Shown in pieces: positions 7,893 through 16,004 of a DNA stretch of 38,411 nucleotides (position 1 is the stretch's first letter; the number at the start of each line of letters is the position of its first letter). Location: assembly GCA_027492795.1 (NCBI GenBank), contig JAPUEB010000041.1:1-38411 (forward strand), written 5' to 3'. The notes beneath the pieces are model-generated. The model saw nothing but the letters and a program-made list of their open reading frames with translations, made no database searches and was not told where the DNA came from. A program made the translations under genes and the position numbers. Source of the stretch: Chryseobacterium sp. (GTDB taxonomy: Bacteria > Bacteroidota > Bacteroidia > Flavobacteriales > Weeksellaceae).

Positions 7893-8654
7893 ATGAAAAT
7901 AATCACCTCTCCCGCAAAACTCATGAACATCAATAATTCCACAGAATTTTTGAAATCTACCACTCCGAAATTCATTGAAGATGCAGCATTAATACAATCA
8001 TATCTAAAAGAAAAATCCCCGAAATATCTTGCGGAACTGATGGAGCTTTCAACCAAATTGGCAGATGAAAATTGGCAAAGAAATCAGCAATGGAAAGCGA
8101 AACCTGCGGCAAAAGAAAGCTGTCCCGCTCTTTTTGCATTTACGGGAGAAGTTTACAGAGGAATTGACGCAAAAACGTTGGACAAATCTGCGGTCGATTA
8201 TCTTCAAAAAAATTACAGAATGCTTTCCGGATTGTACGGGTTGCTGAAACCTTCCGATAAAATTATGCTTTACCGTTTGGAAATGGGCAGAAATTTCGAG
8301 TTTGAACATTATAAAAATCTCTATGAATTTTGGAGCGATAAAATCACCGACCAACTCAATTCTGAACTGAAAAAAAACGATGTGGTTCTCAATCTTGCAA
8401 GTTCCGAATACGTAAAAGTAATCAACCGTAAAAAACTGAACGCACCTGTAATTGATTTTGATTTTTTCCAAATGCAACCCACCGGAAAACTAAAAACCAT
8501 AGTGGTTTACACCAAACACGCAAGAGGTTTGATGGTGAGATATTGCGCCGAAAATAAGGTGAAAAACTTGAAAGAAGTAAAAGCGTTCAACTACGAAGGT
8601 TATGTTTTAAATGACGAGCTTTCTACGGATAAAAAGTTGGTTTTTACAAGATAA
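7893..8654 (+). CDS. yaaA: YaaA family protein (peroxide stress, DUF328)
   Basis: A 253-residue protein of normal length for YaaA. Family motifs seen are ITSPAKLM at the N-terminus, PALFAFTGEVYRGIDA near 80-95, MLSGLYGLLKPSDKIMLYRLEMG, NLASSEYVKVI near 170, and VYTKHARGLMVRY. In E. coli YaaA lowers intracellular iron and DNA damage during H2O2 stress and binds DNA; the same role here is inferred. It lies just upstream of the repair cluster but is separated from it by an intrinsic terminator. Confidence 0.92.
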   Translation: MKIITSPAKLMNINNSTEFLKSTTPKFIEDAALIQSYLKEKSPKYLAELMELSTKLADENWQRNQQWKAKPAAKESCPALFAFTGEVYRGIDAKTLDKSAVDYLQKNYRMLSGLYGLLKPSDKIMLYRLEMGRNFEFEHYKNLYEFWSDKITDQLNSELKKNDVVLNLASSEYVKVINRKKLNAPVIDFDFFQMQPTGKLKTIVVYTKHARGLMVRYCAENKVKNLKEVKAFNYEGYVLNDELSTDKKLVFTR

Positions 8655-8677
8655 TTTTTCAAATTTTACCTATAAAC

Positions 8678-8718
8678 AACTCCTGAAATTTTATAATTTT
8701 CAGGAGTTTTATTTTTTT
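8678..8718 (+). terminator. Intrinsic terminator after yaaA
   Basis: An 11-bp perfect stem, AACTCCTGAAA (8678-8688) with TTTCAGGAGTT (8698-8708), is followed by TTATTTTTTT. It separates yaaA from the exonuclease gene and argues against an exonuclease start at 8611. Confidence 0.85.
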
Positions 8719-8742
8719 CATCTTTGCAATAAATTAATACAA

Positions 8743-9765
8743 TTGAAGCTCATCGAATTTCGCCGCGAAGGAATTTTTTGCCCCAAAGGAAATTTTTATA
8801 TAGATCCTTGGTTTCCTGTGGATTATGCTGTTATTACACACGCTCATGCAGATCACGCTCGTTGGGGAATGAAACATTATTTGTGTCAAAATTTCACAAA
8901 ACCTTTGCTGCAATCTCGCATTTCACCTGAAATTTCTATTCAAAGTCTGAACTATGGCGAAACCATCGATATTAATGGCGTAAAAGTCTCTTTTCATCCT
9001 GCAGGTCACATCATCGGTTCCTCGCAGGTTAGATTGGAATATAAAGGCTTTGTAACGGTAATTTCCGGAGATTATAAAGTAGATGATGATGGTATCTCAA
9101 CGCCTTTTGAGCTGGTAAAATGCAATGAATTCGTCACGGAAAGTACTTTTGGTTTACCGATTTACAACTGGAAAAAAAACGACGACATCAACCGCGATAT
9201 TCAAAATTGGGTGGTAGAAAATCAAAAACAGAACAAAACTTCCGTCTTTATCGGCTATTCTTTAGGCAAATCTCAACGACTTATGAAAGCTTTGGACGGA
9301 ATTTCGGAAATCTTCGTCCACTCCTCTATTCATTATCTCAATGAAGCAATACAATCGACCGGAATTGTACTTCCAAAAACTGAAATTTTAGAATTGGGTG
9401 ACGACCGAAAAAAACTTCAAAACCAAGTCGTTTTGGTTCCACCTGCTTTGTTGGGAAGCAATATGATTAAAAAAATTCCAAATGGCGCAACTGCAATTTG
9501 TTCCGGTTGGATGCAGGTTCGCGGAAGAAGACGCTGGAAATCCGCAGATGCAGGTTTTGCGATTTCGGATCATGCTGATTGGAACGGACTTTTGCAAACC
9601 GTAAAAGGAACTGAAGCAGAAAAGATATACGTAACACACGGTTCCACCGATATTTTTTCAAAATATTTGAACGAAATCGGCATCAAGGCAGAAGTCGTGA
9701 AAACCAAATTTGGTGAGGAAGAAGAGGGCGATGATAATATTGAACCGGGAAATAAGGAAGAATGA
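8743..9765 (+). CDS. Ligase-associated DNA repair exonuclease (metallo-beta-lactamase fold)
   Basis: A 340-residue MBL/beta-CASP-type nuclease, first gene of the ligase-helicase-exonuclease-phosphoesterase cluster. I chose the TTG at 8743 because family members start with a residue or two before LIEF..GI.CP.GNFYIDPW, and the only upstream ATG (8611) lies inside yaaA and before the terminator. The metal motif HAHADH is at residues 33-38. Later motifs include PAGHIIGSSQV, SGDYKVDDDG, FIGYSLGKSQRL, SGWMQVRGRRR and ISDHADWNGLL, then VTHG near the C-terminus. These proteins are predicted to process DNA ends together with the neighbouring ligase and helicase. Confidence 0.9.
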   Translation: MKLIEFRREGIFCPKGNFYIDPWFPVDYAVITHAHADHARWGMKHYLCQNFTKPLLQSRISPEISIQSLNYGETIDINGVKVSFHPAGHIIGSSQVRLEYKGFVTVISGDYKVDDDGISTPFELVKCNEFVTESTFGLPIYNWKKNDDINRDIQNWVVENQKQNKTSVFIGYSLGKSQRLMKALDGISEIFVHSSIHYLNEAIQSTGIVLPKTEILELGDDRKKLQNQVVLVPPALLGSNMIKKIPNGATAICSGWMQVRGRRRWKSADAGFAISDHADWNGLLQTVKGTEAEKIYVTHGSTDIFSKYLNEIGIKAEVVKTKFGEEEEGDDNIEPGNKEE

Positions 9766-9782
9766 GAGTTGGAGAGATTGAG

Positions 9783-9838
9783 TGGTTTAGTGGTTTAGTA
9801 GTTTAATAGTTTAATAGTTTAATAGTTTAATAGTTTAG
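9783..9838 (+). repeat. Octamer tandem array (TAGTTTAA units)
   Basis: Seven consecutive 8-bp units: two TGGTTTAG, four TAGTTTAA and one TAGTTTAG. It starts 17 nt after the exonuclease stop. The 205-nt gap 9766-9970 otherwise holds only the heptamer array that follows. Confidence 0.85.
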
Positions 9839-9896
9839 AAATCAAATTAATAAAAATGAAATTTAAGATCCAACATTTTACATCAGAAAAAAAAAC

Positions 9897-9970
9897 TTCA
9901 AACCTCAAACTTCAAACCTCAAACTTCAAACTTTAAACTAGGAACTAGGAACCAGAAACTAGAAACCAGC
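9897..9970 (+). repeat. Heptamer array abutting the ligase start codon
   Basis: Ten 7-bp units of changing sequence: TTCAAAC and CTCAAAC alternating, then TTTAAAC, TAGGAAC twice, CAGAAAC, TAGAAAC, then CAGC directly before the ATG at 9971. The last units share AAACTAGAAACCAGC with the array upstream of the DUF58 gene at the right edge. Confidence 0.85.
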
Positions 9971-11557
9971 ATGCAACAATTTTCCAAGCTTTTTTCCGAA
10001 TTGGAGAGTTCCAATAAGACCAACGATAAAATAAATGCGTTGGTTTCCTACTTCCAAACCGCTTTGGAGGAGGATAAGCTTTGGCTCATCGCACTTTTCA
10101 CCGGAAAAAGGCCAAAACGCCCCGTAAAAACCAATTTACTGAAAGAATGGGCAATGGAAATCACCGGAATTCCGGAGTGGCTTTTTTTGGAAAGCTATTC
10201 TTCGGTGGGAGATTTGGGCGAAACCATTTCTTTGCTTTTGCCTCCAACAGAAACAAAAATTGATAAACCACTTCACGTTTGGATGAAAGAAATCATCGAA
10301 CTTTATCCAAAATCGGACGAGGAAAAAAAAGAATATGTTCTGCATTCTTGGAACGGATTAGACACGCAAGAACGCTTGATTTTCAATAAATTAATTGGCG
10401 GAAGTTTTAGAATTGGGGTTTCCAATAAAGTGTTGGTGAATGCTTTGGCAAAATATTCTGAACTTGATGCTAATTCATTGATGCATGCAATTATCGGGAA
10501 ATGGGATGTGGAAAATACCAATTTTTCGGAGTTAATCAACGGTGAAAACATCAATGCCGACAATTCCAAACCCTTTCCTTTTTGTTTGGCGTATCCTTTG
10601 GAAACGGAAATTGAAAACTTGGGCGACGAAAAAGATTGGCAAGTTGAGTACAAATGGGACGGAATTCGTGGACAAATTGTAAAACGAAACGATGAAATAT
10701 TTCTTTGGAGCCGCGGCGAAGAATTGGTGACGGAACAGTTTCCGGAATTAGTTTTAGAATTAAAGAAAATTGAAGGTAATTTCGTCATTGACGGCGAAAT
10801 TTTGGCCATAAAAAACGGTGAAGTTTTGAATTTTAATGAATTACAAAAGCGCTTAAACCGCAAGAATGTTTCAAAAAAAATGCAGGAAGAAATTCCGGTT
10901 GGTCTTTATGTGTATGATTTAATCGAACTGGAATTTGAAGATTTACGAACCCAAACATTGCAACATCGTAGAGAAAAACTGGAACAGCTCATTCAAAATT
11001 CAAAATTCAAAATTCAAAATTTGAAATTGTCAGAAATCATATCTTTTAAAAAGTGGGACGAACTCCCCGAAATCCGACAAAATTCCCGCGAATTAAATTC
11101 CGAAGGATTGATGTTGAAAAATAAAAATTCCGTTTATCATTCAGGAAGAAAAAAAGGAGATTGGTGGAAGTGGAAAGTAGAGCCTTTAACGATAGATGCT
11201 GTGCTGATTTACGCCCAAAAAGGCTCCGGAAGAAGAAGCGCCTATTACACCGATTACACTTTTGCGATAAAGGACGGCGAAAAACTGGTAACCGTGGCAA
11301 AAGCTTATTCCGGACTTACCGACAAAGAAATTATGGAAATCAACAAATTTATTCGCAACAATTCTTTGGAAAAATTCGGTCCGGTACGAACCGTGAAGCC
11401 TGAACTAGTTTTTGAAATCGCCTTTGAAGGAATTGGTTTCAGCAACCGCCACAAATCGGGTGTTGCCGTTCGTTTTCCAAGAATTCTTCGTTGGCGAAAA
11501 GACAAAACCGTTGATGAAATTGATACGATAGAAACAGTGAAGAGTTTGATTAAATAG
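9971..11557 (+). CDS. ATP-dependent DNA ligase (ligase-associated repair cluster)
   Basis: A 528-residue ligase. An N-terminal DNA-binding domain (about 1-200) precedes the nucleotidyltransferase core. Motif I is YKWDGIR with adenylated lysine K228. Later motifs are SRGEE, DGEI, EGLMLK and WWKWK, followed by an OB domain. It seals nicks using ATP and is predicted to work with the adjacent exonuclease, Lhr-like helicase and PdeM. Oddity: codons for about residues 341-350 (IQNSKFKIQN) are a four-copy 7-bp tandem repeat identical in style to the intergenic arrays, in an inter-motif region where length change may be tolerated. The gene starts immediately after a repeat array and its stop is followed by another. 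Confidence 0.93.
   Translation: MQQFSKLFSELESSNKTNDKINALVSYFQTALEEDKLWLIALFTGKRPKRPVKTNLLKEWAMEITGIPEWLFLESYSSVGDLGETISLLLPPTETKIDKPLHVWMKEIIELYPKSDEEKKEYVLHSWNGLDTQERLIFNKLIGGSFRIGVSNKVLVNALAKYSELDANSLMHAIIGKWDVENTNFSELINGENINADNSKPFPFCLAYPLETEIENLGDEKDWQVEYKWDGIRGQIVKRNDEIFLWSRGEELVTEQFPELVLELKKIEGNFVIDGEILAIKNGEVLNFNELQKRLNRKNVSKKMQEEIPVGLYVYDLIELEFEDLRTQTLQHRREKLEQLIQNSKFKIQNLKLSEIISFKKWDELPEIRQNSRELNSEGLMLKNKNSVYHSGRKKGDWWKWKVEPLTIDAVLIYAQKGSGRRSAYYTDYTFAIKDGEKLVTVAKAYSGLTDKEIMEINKFIRNNSLEKFGPVRTVKPELVFEIAFEGIGFSNRHKSGVAVRFPRILRWRKDKTVDEIDTIETVKSLIK
10991..11018 (+). repeat. Heptamer array inside the ligase coding sequence
   Basis: Four perfect copies of ATTCAAA lie in frame within the ligase gene. 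Three units equal 21 nt, so gain or loss of one unit would shift the reading frame. Confidence 0.9.
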
Positions 11558-11577
11558 ATGGAAGATGGAAGATGGGA

Positions 11578-11598
11578 GACCGAAGTCCGAAGTACGAA
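11578..11598 (+). repeat. Heptamer array (GACCGAA/GTCCGAA/GTACGAA)
   Basis: Three 7-bp units 20 nt after the ligase stop. They are preceded by GATGGAAGATGG-type sequence that begins at the stop codon itself. A 20-bp block at 11574-11593 is identical to 26447-26466. The rest of the 178-nt gap has GAAG/TTGAAG-type low complexity and a CTTTGTGAA doublet near 11690. Confidence 0.75.
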
Positions 11599-11735
11599 GA
11601 CGAAAGAAAGAAGTTTGAAGTTTCAGTGAAACAGTATCATTTAACATTAAATATTAAAAAGCGAAGCGCACTTTGAGAGCGAAAATCTTTGTGAACTTTG
11701 TGAAAAAACCTCCGAGAATTTTGTGAAATCATAAA

Positions 11736-14204
11736 ATGAGCAAAAAAATTCAAAAAACAGAAGGCTACGAAATCATTCAAAAATGGATGACGGAAAAATC
11801 GTTTTCGCCTTTTGGATTTCAGGAGCAAACATGGGATTTTTATGCTAAAAATTATTCCGGATTGGTGGTTGCGCCAACTGGTTTTGGCAAAACGTATTCT
11901 GTTTTTTTGTCTGTGGTTATTGATTTTCTGAACCATCCCGAACATTTCAAAAACGGACTGAAATTGTTGTGGATTACACCGTTACGTTCACTTTCAAAAG
12001 ACATTGCAAAGGCGATGCAAACTGCAATTGACGAAATTGGTTTGGATTGGCAAGTTGGCGTAAGAAACGGCGATACAAGCCCTGCTGAAAAGCAAAAACA
12101 AACCAAAAAAATGCCAGATATTTTGGTGGTAACTCCCGAAAGTTTGCACTTGATGTTGGCACAAAAATCTAAAACAAAATTCTTTGAAAACCTCCATTGC
12201 ATCGCAGTTGACGAGTGGCATGAATTGCTAGGAACTAAACGCGGAGTTTTGGTGGAATTGGCGATTTCTCACATCAAAAATTTAGCTAAAAACTTAAAAA
12301 TTTGGGGATTAACTGCCACTATTGGCAATTTGGATGAAGCCTTGGAAGTTCTGGTTCCCTACGACACCAAAAAAACCTTTGTAAAAGCAAAAGAGCAAAA
12401 AAAAATAGAAATTCTCTCGGTTTTGCCCGATGAAATCGACCTTTTGCCTTGGGCTGGACACATGGGAAGCAAAATGGTTTCCAAAATTTTGCCGATTATT
12501 GAAGAAAGTAAAACCACTTTGATTTTCACCAACACGCGCAGTCAGGCGGAAAGTTGGTATCAAAATCTACTGAATGCGGATGGAAATTTAGCCGGACAAA
12601 TCGCCATTCATCACAGCTCTATCGACGGAAATTTGCGAACTTGGATTGAAGATCATTTGGCTTCAGGATATTTGAAAGCGGTGGTTTCCACGTCTTCTTT
12701 GGATTTGGGTGTGGACTTTAAACCAGTTGATACCGTGATACAAATTGGCTCGAGCAAAGGAGTTGCGAGATTTTTGCAACGTGCCGGAAGAAGCGGACAT
12801 TCGCCTTTTGAAACTTCAAAAATTTATTTTGTTCCTACACATTCTTTAGAATTAATCGAGGTGGCGGCGCTAAAACAGGCTCATAAAGACAATATTATTG
12901 AAGAACGTCAACCTGTAATTCTTGCTTTCGATGTTTTGGTGCAATTCCTCATCACACTAGCTGTTGGCGAAGGTTTCAATGAGGAAAAATTGAAAAAAGA
13001 GGTGCAATCTACGTTTGCATTTCGGGAAATGACGGATGAAGAATGGATTTGGGCAATTAATTTCATCACAATTGGCGGAAAAACCTTGAAAAATTATGAA
13101 GAATATCACAAAGTAATTCTAGATGATGACGGACTTTACAAAGTGAAATCCCGCAGAATTGCCATGCTTCACCGCATGAATATTGGTGTAATTGTGAGCG
13201 ATGTGATGATGAAGGTGAAATTTTTCAGCGGCGGTTATATCGGGATGGTGGAAGAATATTTTATCACCCGATTAAACCAAGGACAACCGTTCATTTTGGC
13301 GGGACGAGTTTTGGAAATTGTGAATGTGAAGGAAACGGAGGTAACCGTAAAATTAAGTTCAAAAAAAAATGCTTTTGCAGCGAGTTATTTGGGCGGAAGA
13401 TTGCCTCTTACAAGTCATTTAAGCCATTTTTTAAGAAAAAAATTATCGGAAAGTTTAGGCGCAAATCCCCGTGAAAAAGAATTGCGTTTTTTACAGCCAT
13501 TACTTTTGGATCAGGAAGGCGTTTCTCACATCCCGAAAGAAGACGAATTTTTGGTGGAACTCATTGAAAATAAATACGGTAACCATCTTTTCATGTATCC
13601 TTTTGAAGGCAGATTGGTGCACGAAGTGATGTCCGCTTTAATCGCTTACCGAATTTCAAAAATTTTTCCGATTTCCTTTACGATGGCGATGAACGATTAT
13701 GGTTTCGAGTTGAGTTCTGACAAGCCAATCAACTTGACGGAGAATGATTTAGAGAAAATTTTAAGCAAAGAAAATTTAATTCAGGACGTTTTATCGAGCA
13801 TCAATTCTACAGAAATGGCGAAGCGAAAATTTCGCGATATTGCCGTGATTTCGGGAATGGTCATCCAAACGTATCCCGCAATGCAGAAAAAATTCAAAAG
13901 CATTCAGTCGTCTTCTAACCTCATCTTCAGTGTTTTGGAAGATTACGACCCCGGAAATTTGCTTTTAAAACAAGCTTACACGGAAGTTTTCAACCATCAG
14001 TTGGAAGAAATTCGTTTGCGTGAAGCGTTTGACCGGATTTCAAAATCAAAAATTGTTTTCAAAAAAACTACGCAGTTTACACCTTTAAGTTTCCCCATAA
14101 AAGTGGACAGTTTGCGACAATCGCTCTCAAGCGAAGATCTATTAACCCGAATTGAGCGGATGAAAGAAGTTGGAAAAAGCAAGCGGAAAAGGTTCTCGAA
14201 ATAG
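11736..14204 (+). CDS. Ligase-associated DEXH-box helicase (Lhr-like)
   Basis: An 822-residue superfamily 2 helicase of the normal length for the ligase-associated Lhr branch. Motif I is APTGFGKT (K52). Motif Ia region is WITPLRSLSKD. Motif II is DEWH at 159-162, and motif III is GLTATIGN. The second RecA domain has FTNTRSQAE, STSSLDLGVDF and QRAGRSGHS (motif VI), followed by the winged-helix and Lhr-core C-terminal region. It is predicted to be an ATP-driven 3'-5' DNA translocase acting in repair with the neighbouring ligase and nucleases. PdeM follows after 15 nt. Confidence 0.93.
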   Translation: MSKKIQKTEGYEIIQKWMTEKSFSPFGFQEQTWDFYAKNYSGLVVAPTGFGKTYSVFLSVVIDFLNHPEHFKNGLKLLWITPLRSLSKDIAKAMQTAIDEIGLDWQVGVRNGDTSPAEKQKQTKKMPDILVVTPESLHLMLAQKSKTKFFENLHCIAVDEWHELLGTKRGVLVELAISHIKNLAKNLKIWGLTATIGNLDEALEVLVPYDTKKTFVKAKEQKKIEILSVLPDEIDLLPWAGHMGSKMVSKILPIIEESKTTLIFTNTRSQAESWYQNLLNADGNLAGQIAIHHSSIDGNLRTWIEDHLASGYLKAVVSTSSLDLGVDFKPVDTVIQIGSSKGVARFLQRAGRSGHSPFETSKIYFVPTHSLELIEVAALKQAHKDNIIEERQPVILAFDVLVQFLITLAVGEGFNEEKLKKEVQSTFAFREMTDEEWIWAINFITIGGKTLKNYEEYHKVILDDDGLYKVKSRRIAMLHRMNIGVIVSDVMMKVKFFSGGYIGMVEEYFITRLNQGQPFILAGRVLEIVNVKETEVTVKLSSKKNAFAASYLGGRLPLTSHLSHFLRKKLSESLGANPREKELRFLQPLLLDQEGVSHIPKEDEFLVELIENKYGNHLFMYPFEGRLVHEVMSALIAYRISKIFPISFTMAMNDYGFELSSDKPINLTENDLEKILSKENLIQDVLSSINSTEMAKRKFRDIAVISGMVIQTYPAMQKKFKSIQSSSNLIFSVLEDYDPGNLLLKQAYTEVFNHQLEEIRLREAFDRISKSKIVFKKTTQFTPLSFPIKVDSLRQSLSSEDLLTRIERMKEVGKSKRKRFSK

Positions 14205-14207
14205 TCG

Positions 14208-14215
14208 TATTTTTG
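14208..14215 (+). promoter_or_regulatory. -7 box directly before pdeM, possibly leaderless
   Basis: TATTTTTG ends 4 nt before the pdeM ATG (14220) and lies just after the helicase stop. The spacing is the same as at 6794-6806, so pdeM could have its own leaderless transcript besides operon read-through. Confidence 0.45.
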
Positions 14216-14219
14216 CAGA

Positions 14220-14867
14220 ATGATTTCAACTAAAGAAATTATTTTCGGGGATAAAAAAATCCTGCTCAACAACCAAAGAAGTCTTTTTTTTCAGGATGAA
14301 CAGGCTTTGGTGTTATCTGATTTGCACCTCGGAAAATCGGCACATTTTCGTAAAAATGGAATTCCAATTCCGGACGGAATTGCCGAAAAAGATTTGGAAA
14401 AACTGAAAAGCCAAATTCTGCATTTCAAAGCCAAATCGGTCATCATCGTGGGAGATTTATTTCACGCCGGAATGAATTCTGAACTTGATTTTTTCAAACA
14501 TTGGCTTACCCAATTTCCTGCAACCATTTTTCATCTCGTTAATGGCAACCACGACAAACTTTCCAAAAAAAAGCGAAACGATTTTATGTTGGAGTTTCAT
14601 GATGAACTGAAATTAGGCGAAATAAAATTGGTTCATGAACCTAAAAACCTAGATGAACACAGTATTTCAGGACATATTCACCCCGGAATTTCTCTAAAAG
14701 CGCCCAATAAGGCGAGAGTAAATTTGCCCTGTTTTTTGGTATCGGAAAATCAAATCATTCTACCTGCATTTTCGGAGTTTACAGGCTTGGACACGCAATT
14801 TCTGAAAAATCAAAACACAGATTACCGAAAATATTTGATTACAAAAACCGCCTTAATGGAATTTTGA
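14220..14867 (+). CDS. pdeM: Ligase-associated DNA damage response endonuclease PdeM
   Basis: A 215-residue calcineurin-like metallophosphoesterase. The metal-binding signature is complete: D34-L-H36 in SDLHLGK, D79 in VGDLFHAG, NGNHD at 108-112, a later H in KLVHEP, and GHIHPG with H152 and H154. This protein is the usual fourth member of the ligase-helicase-exonuclease cluster and is thought to be a DNA nuclease or phosphatase. It starts 15 nt after the helicase gene. Past its stop are three small hairpins. Confidence 0.93.
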   Translation: MISTKEIIFGDKKILLNNQRSLFFQDEQALVLSDLHLGKSAHFRKNGIPIPDGIAEKDLEKLKSQILHFKAKSVIIVGDLFHAGMNSELDFFKHWLTQFPATIFHLVNGNHDKLSKKKRNDFMLEFHDELKLGEIKLVHEPKNLDEHSISGHIHPGISLKAPNKARVNLPCFLVSENQIILPAFSEFTGLDTQFLKNQNTDYRKYLITKTALMEF

Positions 14868-14896
14868 ACATTAATCAAATATGTTATCATAAACAA

Positions 14897-14972
14897 GCCA
14901 CGAAGTGGCGAAATCAATAACAAAGGGTAAAGCCCTTTGATAAAGGAAAAAAAAAACGAGCCGCGAAGCGGC
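14897..14972. repeat. Two covarying small hairpins with a third between them
   Basis: GCCACGAAGTGGC (14897-14909) and GCCGCGAAGCGGC (14960-14972) are the same hairpin. The one pair that differs changes on both sides (A-T to G-C), so pairing is kept. Both are followed by GA(A/C)ATC. Between them CAAAGGG/CCCTTTG (14921-14927 and 14933-14939) forms a third stem. They fill the pdeM-prmC gap. Confidence 0.7.
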
Positions 14973-15009
14973 GACATCACTGTAAATATTCAAAATTTTT
15001 GAAATCATA

Positions 15010-15918
15010 ATGCAGAATTTACAAAAAGACTTTTCCGAAAAAATCTCCGAGTTATATACTCCTTCAGAAGCGCGATTTTTGTTTAAAATTTTTGAAAAAT
15101 ACCATCAGGAAACTCGATTGACTGAAAGATTTGAATTATTTTTAAATCAAACCATATCGCAACTTTTATCCGGAAAACCCTACCAACAAATTCTTGGCGA
15201 AACCGAGTTTTTCGGAATGAAATTTTTCGTTAATGAAAACGTATTAATTCCTCGTCCGGAAACTGAAGAACTTTTGGAACTCGCGATAGGAAAAATTCAA
15301 AATTGCTTTCTTTTAGAAAGAGATTCCTCGTTCCTCGGAATGACAAAACCGGCTTTTGTCATTCTGAATGAAGCGCAGCGAAATGAAGAATCTCAAAATT
15401 TTAAAAAAATTAAAATTTTGGATATTGGAACAGGAAGTGGAATTATTCCAATTGTATTAAAAAAACATTTTCCTGAAGCCCATATTTCTGCGATTGATTA
15501 TTCTGAAAAAGCACTTGAAATCGCCAAAAGAAATGCAGAATTTCATCAAACGGAAATCAATTTTATACATCAGGATTATTTGAATGGAAATTTAGAAGAA
15601 ACTTATGATGTCATCATTTCAAATCCACCTTATATTGGCATTGATGAAGAAACGGAAATTGCTGAAACGGTAAAAGAATTTGAACCGAAAATGGCGCTCT
15701 TCTCTCCCACTTCCGATGCTTTAATTTTCTACAAAAAAATTGCAAAAGACGCCGAAAAACATCTCTCAGAAAATGGAATGATTTTTTTGGAAATCAATCA
15801 AAAATTAGGAAAAGAAACGCTTGAACTTTTTGAAAATTTTTCTGAAAGTAAATTGATTAAGGATATTTCGGGGAATGATCGATTTGTTTGTGTATGTAAT
15901 CGTCATTGCGAGGAATGA
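15010..15918 (+). CDS. prmC: Peptide chain release factor N5-glutamine methyltransferase
   Basis: A 302-residue PrmC/HemK that methylates the GGQ glutamine of release factors using SAM. The N-terminal helical domain (1-95) ends in LIPRPETEELL. The Rossmann part has DIGTGSGIIPI starting at D138 and the catalytic NPPY at 205-208, then the FEP..AL segment. Oddity: about residues 104-128 (RDSSFLG...NEES) are encoded by a 75-bp palindromic repeat inserted in frame between the two domains; without it the protein has the usual length. The last codons (RHCEE and stop) lie in a second palindromic repeat. Both domains are otherwise intact, so the gene is probably functional. Confidence 0.93.
   Translation: MQNLQKDFSEKISELYTPSEARFLFKIFEKYHQETRLTERFELFLNQTISQLLSGKPYQQILGETEFFGMKFFVNENVLIPRPETEELLELAIGKIQNCFLLERDSSFLGMTKPAFVILNEAQRNEESQNFKKIKILDIGTGSGIIPIVLKKHFPEAHISAIDYSEKALEIAKRNAEFHQTEINFIHQDYLNGNLEETYDVIISNPPYIGIDEETEIAETVKEFEPKMALFSPTSDALIFYKKIAKDAEKHLSENGMIFLEINQKLGKETLELFENFSESKLIKDISGNDRFVCVCNRHCEE
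15320..15394. repeat. REP-like palindromic element inserted in frame in prmC
   Basis: Left arm GAGATTCCTCG...GGAATGACAAAA pairs with right arm TTTTGTCATTC...GAAGAATCTC around CCGG. The right arm carries extra bases. The length of 75 bp equals 25 codons, so the reading frame is kept. It resembles the dispersed GAATGAC/GTCATTC palindromes common in flavobacterial genomes. Confidence 0.85.
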
Positions 15919-15995
15919 AGTGAAACGGAATGACGTGGCAATCCCATTATATCAACAGATTGCTTCGTCGTTCGTGCCTCACTTCTCGCAATGAC
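15902..15995. repeat. REP-like palindromic element at the 3' end of prmC
   Basis: Outer arms GTCATTGCGAG (15902-15912) and CTCGCAATGAC (15985-15995) are perfect complements. Inner arms include GGCAATCC and AGATTGCTTCG. It is related to the in-gene copy by its GGAATGAC core. The prmC stop codon lies in the left arm. It ends 10 nt before the convergent rhomboid stop and may work as a bidirectional terminator. Confidence 0.85.
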
Positions 15996-16004
15996 AGCAT
16001 TAGG

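Noticed and set aside
8611-8742. Exonuclease start at ATG 8611
   Set aside because: It lies in yaaA and ahead of a strong terminator; the extra residues are low-complexity and match no family N-terminus.
9783-9970. Possible CRISPR array
   Set aside because: Units are 7-8 bp and directly tandem without spacers, and no cas genes are present.
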